64,000 bases of DNA from Parelaphostrongylus tenuis (GCA_019055375.1 JAHQIW010000934.1:19908-83907), one strand, 5' to 3'. Shown: positions 38,101-48,364, counted from the stretch's first letter. The notes: generated by a model not told the origin, from the sequence alone. A program made the numbers and translations.

Positions 38101-41100
38101 ATAATCAGGTTAGACAAGTGCTGCCCATCTGGCAAAATGAGCTTTTTGACTGTTTGATTGGATTCAAGATTTTCAGCTGAACAATTCAAAAGAGAATCAT
38201 GAGTCTCTCTTGGAAGACTGATAAGTCGTCGTTTTGAACTACATTTAATCTTTATTTCAACTTCTTTTTTGAAAATGACTCCTCCATCATAAATGTTACA
38301 CGACTAACCAAAGGCGATAAGCTTCTACACCATGTGCTCGCCGAGAGAAGGGCTTACTTTATTTTCCAGGCAAAGACGGCGGATACAGCGAGTTGGAATA
38401 CCGCCAAATCAGCGCAAAGCAGTGATTTGATCCACTGCAAGACAAGCAACCACTCTATTTCTTCGGGGTCGGCAATTTTGAGACTACAAAATCCCACTAC
38501 TGTTTATGATAAAGACGTAGGATCTGAGGCACCGCAGCATAAATATCACTAGATTCTGGATAGAATTGATTCGACCAACATTAAACAACGTAGAGATGAC
38601 CAAAAATCTTTAATCAGTAGCCCAACTCTCAAGATCTAAAGACTTTTTTGGCAGTGGAATTAGAAAATGAAGGAAATGCAAGAAGTCTGGAACTGCAAAT
38701 CACTTGATTTCGAGTCGTGAAAAAAAAACTTTGAATGGTTCAGCGTAATCATGCCACTGGCTTAGCTTGACTCTATCCTTTATGTTCCTACTGAAATTTT
38801 GAAGCCCTAAATCTTAAGAATATCCTTAAATTTGTAGAAGAACGATTTAATCTGTTATTAAATACGGATTTTGCAGATTTCCATTCATGACCGCTGATGA
38901 GTTAACGCATGTTGAGCGTTCACAGTTCGCCGAGTGCTATCCAAAGCTTTTTCATCCACAGATATTATTAGCCTACAAATTCCAAGCACTTCCTCTATCA
39001 AGCAGAGTTAATTGCAAGTACGTAGTTACAGTTCTACCATATATCACTAGTATTTGAGGTATAAAAAGGTTTTCTGCCTATGTGAATTATCAATATTATT
39101 AATTTATTTACACGACCCATCATCTCAATTTTCATTGTGCGCATCCCAGTACTCCTAACATTCGATTCGTTCTTCGTCTTTTTCTTGAGTGACGTAGAAT
39201 TCTGGTCGAGCATGTCTCCTTGCAATCTCGAGGACAGTCTGGCTGTGGCAATCCATATGACGTCCTTGCTGACTGCCGAAGAGTGTTAGGAATGGAACTC
39301 GGTTCCATGCGCCCCACGACGAGCATCACAACCACTCGGCCTCGGCTCCCGCTGATGTAGAGGAAAATCGAGATCCACTCGGGTGACATATAACCGTTGA
39401 AATTATGCTCAGTGTAGTTTTTTATTAGGAGTATGTTGTGGTACGTTTTTTTTGATGCACAACCCTAAAACGACTCAAGTTAGCTCCAAAAGTAAAGAAG
39501 CAAAAGCTAACAGCCCACAAGAATTGGAACATAGAACTAATCCAAAAAAAGTCATTTCAATAAAAAAAAAACTTCGTATATCATCATCTTGCTGAACACA
39601 AAGAGATCTACTAGCCCATGGTAAGAAACGATCTGAAGAATCTACTTTACGCACTTGCGATATCATAAATTCCGTGGATGATTAAACAATCTTTCAAATG
39701 CGCTAATCAATTGACCTTTTTCTGGGGCCTAAATTTCTTTTTATTTTCTTTCTTCTTGAACTGCACATTGGAACGATAATCTCAACATAACCGGCGAGTC
39801 TCACCTTTTATCAATTCCTTCGAATAAATAAACTGAAATATAAGCTATAAACTGAAACGAGTAAACACAGATGTCGATGTTCCAATCGCCCGCAGCACTG
39901 GGAACGTGTTGTAAAGCTAACCAACGGAACAAAAATTCCTAATGAGGTGCATAGTAAAAGCGCAAAAGTGGAAGAAATGAGTGAATATCAAATTGTTTGT
40001 GTTTATTTTAACAATCAGTTATTTATAAATTATGCTCAGAAACTTGTTGCAAATCTCTCGCCGATCATTCAAAAGAATGGCCATTTGTTTTTCTTCAATC
40101 TTGAGACTGTTTCTCAAAATTTTTGATTCTCTACTTGATTGTGTGAGGAATATATGACAGCAGAATCACTAAGCACAGTAGCTTTGTCTGTTCGACTACG
40201 TTCAAGAAATTTTTTAGGGAGTTCTTAACAACGCAATTTCTGCTGCGCAATTATACGGATATACGTTGGGACAAGCGAATATCAATCTCAAACGAACAAC
40301 TTTATCAGAGGGGCGTAGACCACGCATTTCAGGTCAGTCATTTTTCATTCAATAATGTTGAGTGATAGTCTGACACCTTTTTTGAGTTTTTCATGAGGTC
40401 TGGTATGACACTTATACAGTACAGAGATGTGAAGCTGAGGCTTAATTATTAGAATTACCACATGTCGAAATCACTTATAAGTAGGGGTATATCCCCTTCA
40501 AGTGATTGGCTGAACCAAGTGACACAGTGCTAGTGACGAGCCTGGAAAGGTGAAACACGTGTATGGTATTGTATTAGTGCTATATGAGATCAGACCTCAT
40601 AATGGACTCATAACATGTTGTCAGATTATCAGATATTGTTGGTTTTTAAACGAGATCTATGTGGATAGTCGAAGGTAAAGGAATGGTGAATGATGCGCAA
40701 AACTTTGGATGTCAGACGGGAACGGAACTCGTGTCAACCTTTTCCGGGGACGCTTGAGTTAACCAATTGCGCTGGCAACTCTCCTGTTCTGCCAACGCTC
40801 TTTCTGCGATACAATTGTATCAATCTGTCGGCAATCAACACTATTGTAAAATTATGTTCTTCTAAAAATTATGTGCTTTGTGCCTGCGTTTTAGCTGGCT
40901 CGCGCCCCATTCACGACTCTTACAATTGGATCAAGGCGAGCCAACATTTAAGTCATGTCTTTTGAGCACCATTTATTTGTTCACAAGTCAGTGTTTATAT
41001 AGTAATCTGTGAGGCCGCAGTAAACTACTTTTTGAAGTCGTCTTCCTGTTATTCGGTTTGGTTCGTTTTGTGTTATGGTATCTTGGGCCAGTTTATTGGA

Positions 41101-44071
41101 GGATGCATCGAAATCAGTGCGTGGGGTGATAGAAAGCCCAGACCGCTGTGGAGACCATAGTGTCCCTACGGTCGCAAATGCGATATGTTTACATTATGCA
41201 GCTTATATCGTTCGTTGCAGATACGTACTCGCTCTTGTACTTTTCCGCTGCAAACATGGCAATGGACGTTAAAACTGGGCGGTTCATCATATTCGAATGC
41301 CGTTGACGATGTGCTAAAGGCCTATTTGATCTCGGAGGATATTGATCAGCCAAGGTATTACATGTTTGGGAAACCATATTGAGGCCATTATTACCATGAA
41401 ATCCCATCTTGTTGTTCTTTAGACTGTGTAGTAAACTAACTATCTGGTTCGTTAACTTTTTTTCTACTTATAACAGGGTGTACTGTTGTATTAGGTCTCC
41501 AACTAGGTTTCCGATCTTGATCCAAAAGTTCAAAAAATAGTTTTTTTTAAGTAATCAAAAGTATCAAATAACATCAATTGAAGTATTCGTCGTCTGCCTG
41601 CGTGCAATTCTACCAACGCTCCGGCAACAGATCAATTCCGCGCTCATAAAACCAATTATTCTTCGATGCAAACTTACCTGTTAATTCTCGACGCAAATGA
41701 TAGATGTCTCGAAACTTCTTCTTGTCCAACCAGTGCTCCAATGACCTGAAGAGATGGAAATCGGACGGAGACAGATCTGGCGAATACGATTGATGATCCA
41801 AGTGCTCCCAGCCCAAATCGGTCAACTTCTTCCTTCTTTTCTTGGCAACGTGTGGCTCTGTATTGTCTTGAAGCAAAATGACTTGGCGATGGCGGGTGAC
41901 GTGAAATTGTTTGATTGCAACGGTCCAGTTGCTGACAATATCGCTCAGCGTTGATGGTCTGACCGGCTTGCAACAAGTCCCAGTAAATCGGCCCACTTCG
42001 GTTCCAGAAAATGATCAGATTGCTTTTAGCGCAAATTGATTTGGTCTCGGTGTTGGCGTTTTTTGCTACCTGGTGACAACCACTGAATTGAACGACGCTG
42101 GCTCTTGAAGAAGATCCACTTCTCATCAATTTTTCCAGACAGACGAAGAATACTTCAATTAATGTTATTTGATACTTTCAATTACTTAGAAAAATGAATT
42201 TTTGAATTTTTGGATGATGTTCGGAAAACTAGTTGGAGACCTAAAGCTTGAAGACGGCCAAACAAATTTATTGGGTTTCTTATATGACACTTATCATGCG
42301 CTTCTGATCGGTGCGAAAAATCCTCAGCTGTATTACCCTATGGCGCGTATTTATTGATAATTGCTTTGTTATATAGTTATTTAATAGTGTGTTGTTGTCG
42401 TACTTTGCTTCATAGCAGATCAATCGAGTACATGCTGTCAATCGTCGATGAAAAACGCGTGCTACGGTCGTTCTCAAGCAAAAAGAACTTCACAAAAACT
42501 AGGTTTGTGAGCAGTTAAAATTTCCATTTTGGTCTATGGGTTTCTTGTACAATACATTTCATGAGATCACATCGTGCTTATTCGTTTATACATGCTGGTT
42601 ACCCAGTACTTTTCTGATATTTTCAAATACTTTACTATCGGATAATGTATTTTGAGCCTTGTATGAGATCTGTTAAGGCACTTATACAAGGCGAGACACG
42701 TCTTTCGGCCTTTTTGCCTCGTCAGTTACACGGTGCCTTTTCGTTCAGTCAGTTCCTCGGAGATTTACCCTTACATAGAAGAATCGACGACGAACTTTTT
42801 ACACCCGACGAGTAGTGAAACAACCACAATGGCGTTCCTTTCGAGTGGTTATCGATTGCATGGCGCATGGCTGTAAAGTGCCCATAACAGACCTCATGAA
42901 AGGCTCAAATTACATTCTCAGATTATACCGTTTCTGAGCGACCTCTCAAAGTAGTCGGTTGCAATGTTTGTTACATATTTACTGCCATATATTGACATTT
43001 TAACCTATTTTTTCATTCCTAACAGAAGAGCAGAAAAAGTTCCTCGATAGTGTAGTAGATAATAAATGATTCCTAAAGAAGGAAAAGGTGGTCCGAGCCA
43101 TTTTAGCTTCCAAAAATTTCTTGTATCACACTGTTGTGATATTTTTCACACTGTACCCTGTCGTTAATAAAATTAGACAGCAATTAAACTTGGAAATTGT
43201 GATTTCAAACACGACCTCAGCTTTAGTAAGGTTTGTGTCAACTTGTACAGTTGTGCTGACTCTATTGCTGTATTATTGACGTATGATAGCTATAATTCAT
43301 AGCATTCGATTAGAATTGGAATCAAAATCATTTACCAATTAAAGTGCCAGTCGTTGAACTCATTCGCGGAAGTGCCGATTAGATATTTCTTTTTTTAGCC
43401 TGAGCCCGCTATAATATTTAATGTTAACGAGCGATCGAATGATTGGCATAAGTGCACTAAAAAAGCTCAAAACGGGAAAATAAACAGCGGAAGGAAAACG
43501 AGTCAAATATGACTCATCTCGTCGCCAATGTACTGACAGTTTGAAAGGAATGATGCTTCTAATGCTGTGAACCTTTTTTAAAATGGTGGTAGTAATTTGC
43601 GCATAACACATGGGACTTGATGGTCAAAAAAGTACTGTAAATACCTCATATTTTCATCACCTATCTGAAGTCACCTTTCGTTGCATTTTCTCTCTTGACG
43701 TCTTTTGTCACTCGTTAAATGAGAAGGAACTATATAAGCAAACATTAAATGCAGTAAAGGGCTTCCAGATCTTATTTCATATAAGATCTTAGTGTATCTC
43801 CAGAATACTGAATCATATGTGAACCATGCCACTAAAATTCCTGAGCCATTGCGCAACATATTGGCAACGTGTAGATTAAAAGTAAAGTCTTCCAAAGAAA
43901 TGTGAACCATTACTCATACAGTATCCAGAAGAAATAGGCTACTGTTACAGGTATTCGAGTGAGTTGGATATTGATCGAAAAGTGGAAATCAACGATTTGC
44001 TCACCGAAGACTCACCGCTACTAGTGAACGGTGAACTCCATCTACAGATTACGCTCCGACCTATAGACTGA
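29193..44071 (+). CDS. BTB/BACK domain protein, BTBD17-like, 12 exons
   Basis: Exons: 29193-29304, 30081-30183, 30373-30457, 34235-34384, 34728-34826, 35361-35499, 37890-38001, 38877-39017, 40218-40332, 41221-41354, 42419-42502, 43951-44071 (TGA). Every junction from exon 2 on has GT and AG in matching phase, giving about 464 residues. BTB lies in exons 2-4 (HLSDVNIIVGEDTFAAHRLI, VFDRMLSQRW, FLRFLYCNHVVLHQDN, ILADKYNV). BACK lies in exons 5-7 (LKDVFSIWFSYATKAYHQ, DRDQLVEILKCNQLVVAN-EYRLWEAV). The C-terminal region (exons 8-12) includes FLLRNYTDIRWDKR, WQWTLKLGG, YMLSIVDE and LLVNGELHLQITLRPID*. Length and layout fit BTBD17; BTB-BACK proteins commonly act as Cullin-3 adaptors, but this group's role is unclear to me. 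Exon 1 (MSVNDDDSVDVTAHGDMVAM...) is the least certain part: the real start could be the ATG at 30083 or another exon. No stop or frameshift is seen, so the gene looks intact. Its large introns are loaded with transposons. Confidence 0.88.
32377..32510 (-). repeat. tRNA-like foldback repeat, deleted copy
   Basis: Terminal inverted AATGGTGTAGAATGGTGTGC and GCACAACACTCTACATCATT flank a short remnant GAACCCAGATCTTACTC. The 3' flank CCGCAATCGGCGGTCAAATA matches that of 17.76 kb. Most of the tRNA-like core has been lost. Confidence 0.6.
33312..33612. mobile_element. tRNA-like foldback element, both arms present
   Basis: Left arm: AATGGTGTGCATAAACGTTT, GCGTCAGCCGGGATTCGAA, GGGAGCATGTGCTAAAA. Right arm repeats these inverted: TTTAGCACATGCTCCCC, GGGTTTGAATCCCGGTTGAC, GCAAACGTTTTTGTACACCA. 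Each arm, read inward-to-outward, carries a B-box-like GAATTCGAATCCCGG. In the left arm's complement a D-stem-like GTGC/GCAC and an anticodon-stem-like TGCT/AGCA can be drawn. It lies in intron 3 of the BTB gene. Confidence 0.65.
36345..36535 (-). repeat. tRNA-derived SINE, family A
   Basis: On the minus strand: GATGTTCGTCGCGGCGCGCG, then GAGCCGAGCTCGAACCCCCA (B-box region), then CGAGATTGCAAGAAGAC and TTCTACGCCG. It shares head and body with 39119-39360 and 4492-4720. It is antisense in intron 6 of the BTB gene. Confidence 0.6.
37276..37635 (+). pseudogene. Possible mariner-type transposase relic
   Basis: Within this frame FKAGENSLEDQLRSGRPQ matches the linker that follows the first helix-turn-helix of mariner transposases (usually F-x-x-GD-x-SLED-x-PRSGRP). 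Upstream codons are poorly conserved and no terminal repeats were found. It lies in intron 6 of the BTB gene, just before exon 7 (37890). The call rests on one motif. Confidence 0.35.
39119..39360 (-). repeat. tRNA-derived SINE, family A
   Basis: On the minus strand: GAGGCCGAGTGGTTGTGATG (A-box region), GCATGGAACCGAGTTCCATT (decayed B box), CCTCGAGATTGCAAGGAGAC, TTCTACGTCA. The best A box of the three family members. It lies in intron 8 of the BTB gene, antisense. Confidence 0.65.
40369..40630. mobile_element. Foldback (MITE-like) element, shortened copy
   Basis: It starts TCTGACACCTTTTTTGAG and ends AACATGTTGTCAGATTATC. Internal CACTTATACAGTACAGAG and CACGTGTATGGTATTGTATT are the two arms. 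The internal arms are diverged relative to 6140-6602. It lies in intron 9 of the BTB gene, beginning about 36 bases after exon 9. Confidence 0.65.
41491..42244 (-). mobile_element. Rearranged mariner element with 110-bp inverted termini
   Basis: The ends TTAGGTCTCCAACTAGGTTT (41491) and the reverse complement of 42244 leftward (TTAGGTCTCCAACTAGTTTT) are inverted repeats. The match continues for about 110 bases on each side (41491-41600 against about 42136-42244), through AAGTATCAAATAACAT and GAAGTATTC. In the related element at 3366 this subterminal sequence occurs only at the 3' end. Here the 5' end has been replaced by an inverted copy of the 3' end, removing the N-terminal half of the transposase. 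The left TA at 41489 is present; the right flank is not TA. It lies in intron 10 of the BTB gene, antisense. Confidence 0.85.
41610..42130 (-). pseudogene. Mariner transposase, catalytic C-terminal half, two frameshifts
   Basis: Three frames follow each other on the minus strand. From 42130: IDEKWIFFKSQRRS. Then GPIYWDLLQAGQTINAERYC. Then VILLQDNTEPHVAKKRRKKL, WEHLDHQSYSPDLSPSDFHL and a C-terminus GIDLLPERW*. The aspartates of DEKW, LLQDN and PSD are the mariner D,D34D triad; I count exactly 34 residues between the second and third. All catalytic residues are present, but two frameshifts and the missing DNA-binding domain make it inactive. It complements the half preserved at 3413-3799. Confidence 0.85.
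42638..42929. mobile_element. Foldback (MITE-like) element
   Basis: It starts GGATAATGTATTTTGAGCC and ends CTCAAATTACATTCTCAGAT. The left arm contains CACTTATACAAGGCGAGACA, CTCGTCAGTTACACGGTGCC and TTTTCGTTCAGTCAGTTCCT. The right arm is short, with an internal deletion after AAGTGCCCATAACAGACC. It lies in intron 11 of the BTB gene. Confidence 0.7.
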
Positions 44072-44089
44072 CCTAAGCTCGTGCTAGAC

Positions 44090-44980
44090 TCTGATCGACA
44101 TTCGAAATACTCCCGAAACGAGCAAATCAATTTCTCTTACGGTTTATGATACCAATTTGTTATCAATTCATATGAAAAGTTACGTACATTCAGTTGAAGA
44201 GGCTGGTTGTCTTTTGTGTCACTTGTTGCGCTTACATGTACCACGTTTGATCTACGGCTTACATCTCAGCCAACTCATCTGCCAGTCACACCTGTACCTT
44301 TCACTCGTCTTCATTTTTCACTTGTTTTCTAGCGTAATTTCGAAATTTGTATATTCATGTCTCAGATACATCGGTCTTCATCCGCTTTCATCGTTATGTA
44401 GTTTTACTTGCATGAATATTTTTCTAGAAATCAATTCTCGATCCTGCCTATGCGTGCGTTTTCATCTCTACATTGTTTGTTAATTAATGAAAATCGCCTA
44501 TGATCCTCAAATTGTTCCATATCCAACAGTTCCTCTTTTTCAGATTGAATTGTGAGACAACCGTCAGGAGGAGTCTGGCGATTCGATAGTGTAGTCTTCC
44601 ACAGCGTCTTTATGATATCAGACAGTACCAATTATATATTATGTCCTCTCATACAAAGAGGCTTTTTACTTGAAACCGTTTTTTTTTTTTGCTATTCTTT
44701 GATTTGTTTGCTACTCAGCAAGTTGCAAACCCAATGACTATTGAGAAAGTGAACGTAAACGGCGCCTTTGCTGGAGCATTTTCGTCATAACTTAGATGGA
44801 ATGAACTGAAACTAAGTAAAGATGGGTGACAGCTACGTTCGATCAAAAAGAAGTAGACTTTAGCGCGATTGTCCCCGACTTCTGAGGAAACGATTGTAGA
44901 TGCGTTCAGTTAAATATGAAAGGTAAAAACCCTCCATAGAACAGTCGAACGCAAGAGCATATGCGAAGTTTACCTTATTG
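44090..44980. other. Downstream flank of the BTB gene, no resolved gene
   Basis: It holds short coding-like frames without consistent phases: PMTIEKVNVNGAFAGAFSS (44731 on, after CTACTCAG) and VTATFDQKEVDFSAIVPDF (44828 on). They may be 5' exons of the gene at 44984-45685, but I could not join them. Confidence 0.35.
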
Positions 44981-44983
44981 CAG

Positions 44984-45685
44984 TATAGATCGGAGAGACG
45001 AAGTGATTGCAGGAGCCTTCAAAATCTGTAAAATATGATGCCGTTTTGTGTAGATAAAATTAAAATGGATAAATGTGCAGTGATATTATCTTTCAAGCGA
45101 CTATTTTTCTATAACCTCGCTACTAAAGCATTCAAAATGTAGTCTGTGAAGATGTTCAAGCTGTCAGCGTACCTACAGTCGATGCCTTGCAGCTGCACAA
45201 ACTGTAATATTGTCTTCCAATCAGTTTTTTTTTTTCATTGTACATTGATATTTGTGTGGATATGCTTTATCTTGTCTTGCAAGATATAACAAGTGATTCA
45301 AGCTCAGATTCAATGAACCTCGAAAACGTCCCTTGTGGAGCTGGTGTGTTGGACATATTTACAAATAAGCGGCACTCTGTTAAGGATAAACCTCTTACCG
45401 TTTCTAAGGTGTGAGAGTAGTCATGATGCTTATGTGAGATGACGCTAGAACGCACACTGGTCAAAAATCAAGGGGAGAAATTGTTTAGGTCACGGTGAGA
45501 CAGTCGTCCTTCTAGTTCATTCTCAGATTTCGACGTTTATTCAAAGCGCTTCAAAAGTTTTGCGCTTTTAATATTTGTCTCTTTTTGTCTATTTTTTATA
45601 GTCGTCCGATAGCTCGAAAAATGTCGATTCTTATGATATGCTTGTATTGTGGTTCGACTTTCATACCAGTTTCCCCATCCAGTGA
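44984..45685 (+). CDS. 3' part of an unidentified serine-rich protein gene, four exons
   Basis: Exons 44984-45027, 45284-45408, 45527-45556 and 45602-45685 join in phase. They read IDRRDEVIAGAFKI-Y, ITSDSSSDSMNLENVPCGAG, VLDIFTNKRHSVKDKPLTVS-K, ISTFIQSASK, SSDSSKNVDSYDMLVLWFDF and HTSFPIQ* (TGA 45683-45685). Acceptors are TTATTGCAG, CTTGCAAG, ATTCTCAG and TTTTTATAG. Introns of 256, 118 and 45 bases fit nematode size. The first exon is the weakest and the start is unknown. I recognise no domain. Serine clusters suggest a disordered segment. Confidence 0.4.
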
Positions 45686-46052
45686 AATAAAAGGTTCTGC
45701 AATCTTAATCCATTTTCTGGATTTCATAGCGGGAACTTTGATGTTATATAATAAAATTTTAGACTATGTTAGGTAGAATATTACTGGAGGGACATAGGAA
45801 AACGTATTTCTAGTGAAAAGACCGCGTAGGTCTCTTGAAAAAGTCGACTATTTTTTATGAACTGAGTGGAATACAGTCGCATCGTGTGAAATGTGTTCGT
45901 AATCTCCTTCCTTTTTCACTCAGCAGAGCCTTTTCATTAGACTATTGGTAGTCAATCAACAGCTTGAAAACTGGAAAGTTAAGTACTGAACCTAGTTTAT
46001 GAGGAGAGTTCCATAGTAAGCTTCATTAGCAAAAAATGACTTTGTGCTCAAG

Positions 46053-46260
46053 AGCGCATGTGGCGCAGTGGTTAGGGTGTCTTGCATCGCACGAGAGGCT
46101 TTTGGTTCGATCTCGTGCTTATGCCTCATCAAGCCTTTCATCCCTTCGGCTTGGTAAATTTGTGCCAAACTTACTTAGCAGCATAAGCAACACTGGCTCA
46201 ATATCTCGGTAGGCCACCGCGAATCACTGTTTAAGCCAGACATGCATTCAATCACCTCAA
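46053..46260 (+). repeat. tRNA-derived SINE, family B
   Basis: A box TGGCGCAGTGG (46061-46071) is a consensus match. B box GGTTCGATCTC (46104-46114) has one change. The 43-base spacing is close to that of a tRNA with a variable arm. A non-tRNA body follows (TTCGGCTTGGTAAATTTGTG...). Its head differs from family A. No poly-A or short tail is clear. Confidence 0.65.
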
Positions 46261-46489
46261 ACGAGAATATAATTTGCAGAGGATTGCGTGGCGCACACTC
46301 AAAAATGTTTCGGCACAAAGAGATTTATCCTTCTATTTTCGCTTTAGGGGTTTGATTCAACACCACCACGAACTTTGTTCAATCTTATGAAGTGGATTTT
46401 GTTTTCTAAGCATACTTCATCGGCACGAAAAAATCAAACATTGCTGGAGAGAGCCCTATAAGCGAATTTCCCAAAAAAAGTGTTCATAT

Positions 46490-47084
46490 CCCAAAAAGCA
46501 AGAGGAAAGGAGCGGCTTGGGAAACGTTTAAGAGCATCGAAGATGTAGTGAAGAGGACAAAGAACATCAGACCCTTGCTTAACTTTTCGACTCGACGATT
46601 ATCCGTGCCCTAACGTATGCAGCAGAAAGCTGGTCGCTACGTTAGCAAGATGAAAGATCACTTGGCTTTATGGAACGCGCAGTCGAAAGGTCGATGCTAG
46701 GGGTATCCCACATCTCGCAAGTGAGAGAAAGGATCCGAAGTTGCGACCTTAGTCAAAGATCGAAGATCAGAGACGCCGTTCCACCGCCAGGATATCGAAA
46801 ATAAAGTGGGCCGAACACGTGATGTTCTTCAAGGACAACCGATGGACGAGAGCCGTTACCGACTGGATTCCTTGGAATAGCAAACGCTCTACAGGAAGAC
46901 AACCCACCCAGTGGTCCGATTTCTTCACAAAAGGTATAGAAGAAAGATATGATGCTCGGCGAGTCCCAAGAGCGAGGAGGACCCACTGAGCTACTCTTGC
47001 ACGCGATAGCGAAAAATGGAAGTGTTGCTGGTACCCCCTCGAGTCACTCGACGATCAATGGGACGACAGGTGATATAGGTGATC
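46490..47084 (+). mobile_element. RTE-clade LINE, truncated 3' end, copy 2
   Basis: The reading frame (with breaks) runs KRKGAAWETFKSIEDVVKRT, then RISKIKWAEHVMFFKDNRWT, RAVTDWIPWNSKRSTGRQPT and QWSDFFTKGIEERYDARRVP, ending ATLARDSEKWKCCWYPLESL and DDQWDDR*. This is the C-terminal end of RTE proteins. It finishes in GGTGATATAGGTGAT, the short tandem 3' end shared with copy 1. A TGA sits where the family has tryptophan (RRTH*ATLARD), and the same TGA is in copy 1. Confidence 0.75.
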
Positions 47085-47089
47085 CTAAA

Positions 47090-47985
47090 AATTACTATTT
47101 CTGAAAAAGGTGTATACATGGGAAGGCAAAGCCTTTTAAGTGTTCTTTTCTTTTTGTATCGAAGACTTTGCAATCGTTTATCTAAAAAAATTTTCTGCAT
47201 TTTCGCCGCTAAAATTTCCTATTTCTTTGATGTCGTGGATATTTTGTTGAAAATAATTATTTAACGGTCAAAAACTTGGGCAATCACACTGATCAAAAAC
47301 ATGCTAAGAATTTTCCACTCAGAACGTTTATAGCCGTTTTCAAGGCACTACTCTATAGTCTTTTTCAATCCACCTCTCTTCTACTCATCACAGATATTTG
47401 CCTGCCCTTCAATCAGCTCGTAATGATTGGTCATGGGACAGTTTATAAACGTTGGCTAACTTCTTCCATGTGAGCATTAGGTCGCTTTGAACACCTGCTT
47501 GTCGTCATCAAAGGGGCAGAATTTCGGGTGAGAGAGCCTTAAACTCAGTATCTGCGACAAATGCATAGTCTTCCATGCTGTCATCAACTTCATCACCGAT
47601 CTCCCCTTCGGCACTGCGAGCATGCTATGCAGAAAATAAATTACTCATATCGGCAAGGAAGAATTATATAAATCGGAAGCAGATACAGATCAGGTCTTTC
47701 ATGTAATTATGACAACTGCAACAGGCTACAGATGATTTTGCTGAAGTTATTTGAAGAGGTTGGAACTCGAGAAAGTGCAATAGTTAGTCATGAGAATAAT
47801 CAAGTAAAAAGGAATGCATAGAACACCTGAATCAGCGCTTTTGCCAAGTGTTAAATGCTGCCTTGATCAATGGTGTTCATAATGCAATACAAGATGATGC
47901 AAATACTTAGAGCTTTCAAAGGATAAAAGGATAAAGGATAAAGCTCTCGGTGTTAACGATTAATGAAGGATAGGTCATGGATTCG
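47090..47985. other. No gene recognised
   Basis: AT-rich with short unsupported frames. Ends in a short AGGATAAAGGATAAAG tandem just before the foldback element. Confidence 0.4.
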
Positions 47986-47989
47986 TCCT

Positions 47990-48364
47990 CATATCTTTCG
48001 TTTCGAGTGTTTTCTTAAGACCTCAGCTCAAATTTCAGTATGCCTGGTAATCATTTTTTGAGCCACGCATGTCAGTGGTCTATTAAAGAGGGCCGACTTA
48101 TAGAGCGCGATACACGTGTTTCGATCTTGCGATCTCGTCAGTCGCTAATTCTTAGTGTGGGGAGTGGAGCACCCACACAGGATTGGCAAAAGACGAGAAG
48201 GGGTAACTGCCCGACTGACGAGATCACAAGATCAAAACACGTGTATCGGGCTCTATAATGAGCCTTCTTCAAAAGACCGCTGACATGCGTGGCTCAAAAA
48301 TGATTACCAGGGTTATTGAAATTTGAGCTGTGGTCTTAAGAAAACACTCGAAACGAAAGATATG
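47990..48364. mobile_element. Foldback element, subfamily B, complete palindrome about 375 bp
   Basis: Outer arms ATATCTTTCGTTTCGAGTGT ... CTCAAATTTCA are inverted at 48312-48364. Inner arms CTGGTAATCATTTTTTGAGC, CACGCATGTCAG, TATAGAGCGCGATACACGTG and TTTCGATCTTGCGATCTCGT are inverted at about 48205-48311. The core TACACGTGTTTCG...CTCGTCAG is shared with the 6140 family. The unpaired centre is GTGTGGGGAGTGGAGCACCC. Noncoding. Confidence 0.8.

Noticed and set aside
41674..42129. 151-codon minus-strand frame and an overlapping plus-strand frame
   Set aside because: These are alternative frames of the frameshifted mariner transposase, not separate genes; only the stretch GPIYWDLLQAGQTIN belongs to the transposase.
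43026..43069. Candidate exon 11 of the BTB gene (EEQKKFLDSVVDNK)
   Set aside because: The phase does not fit; the exon at 42419-42502 joins perfectly on both sides.
44157..44483. 108-codon plus-strand frame after the BTB gene
   Set aside because: Cys/Leu/His-rich chance frame in the 3' flank, no splice or domain support.
46753..46986. Minus-strand frame of 77 codons
   Set aside because: Antisense shadow of the RTE element.
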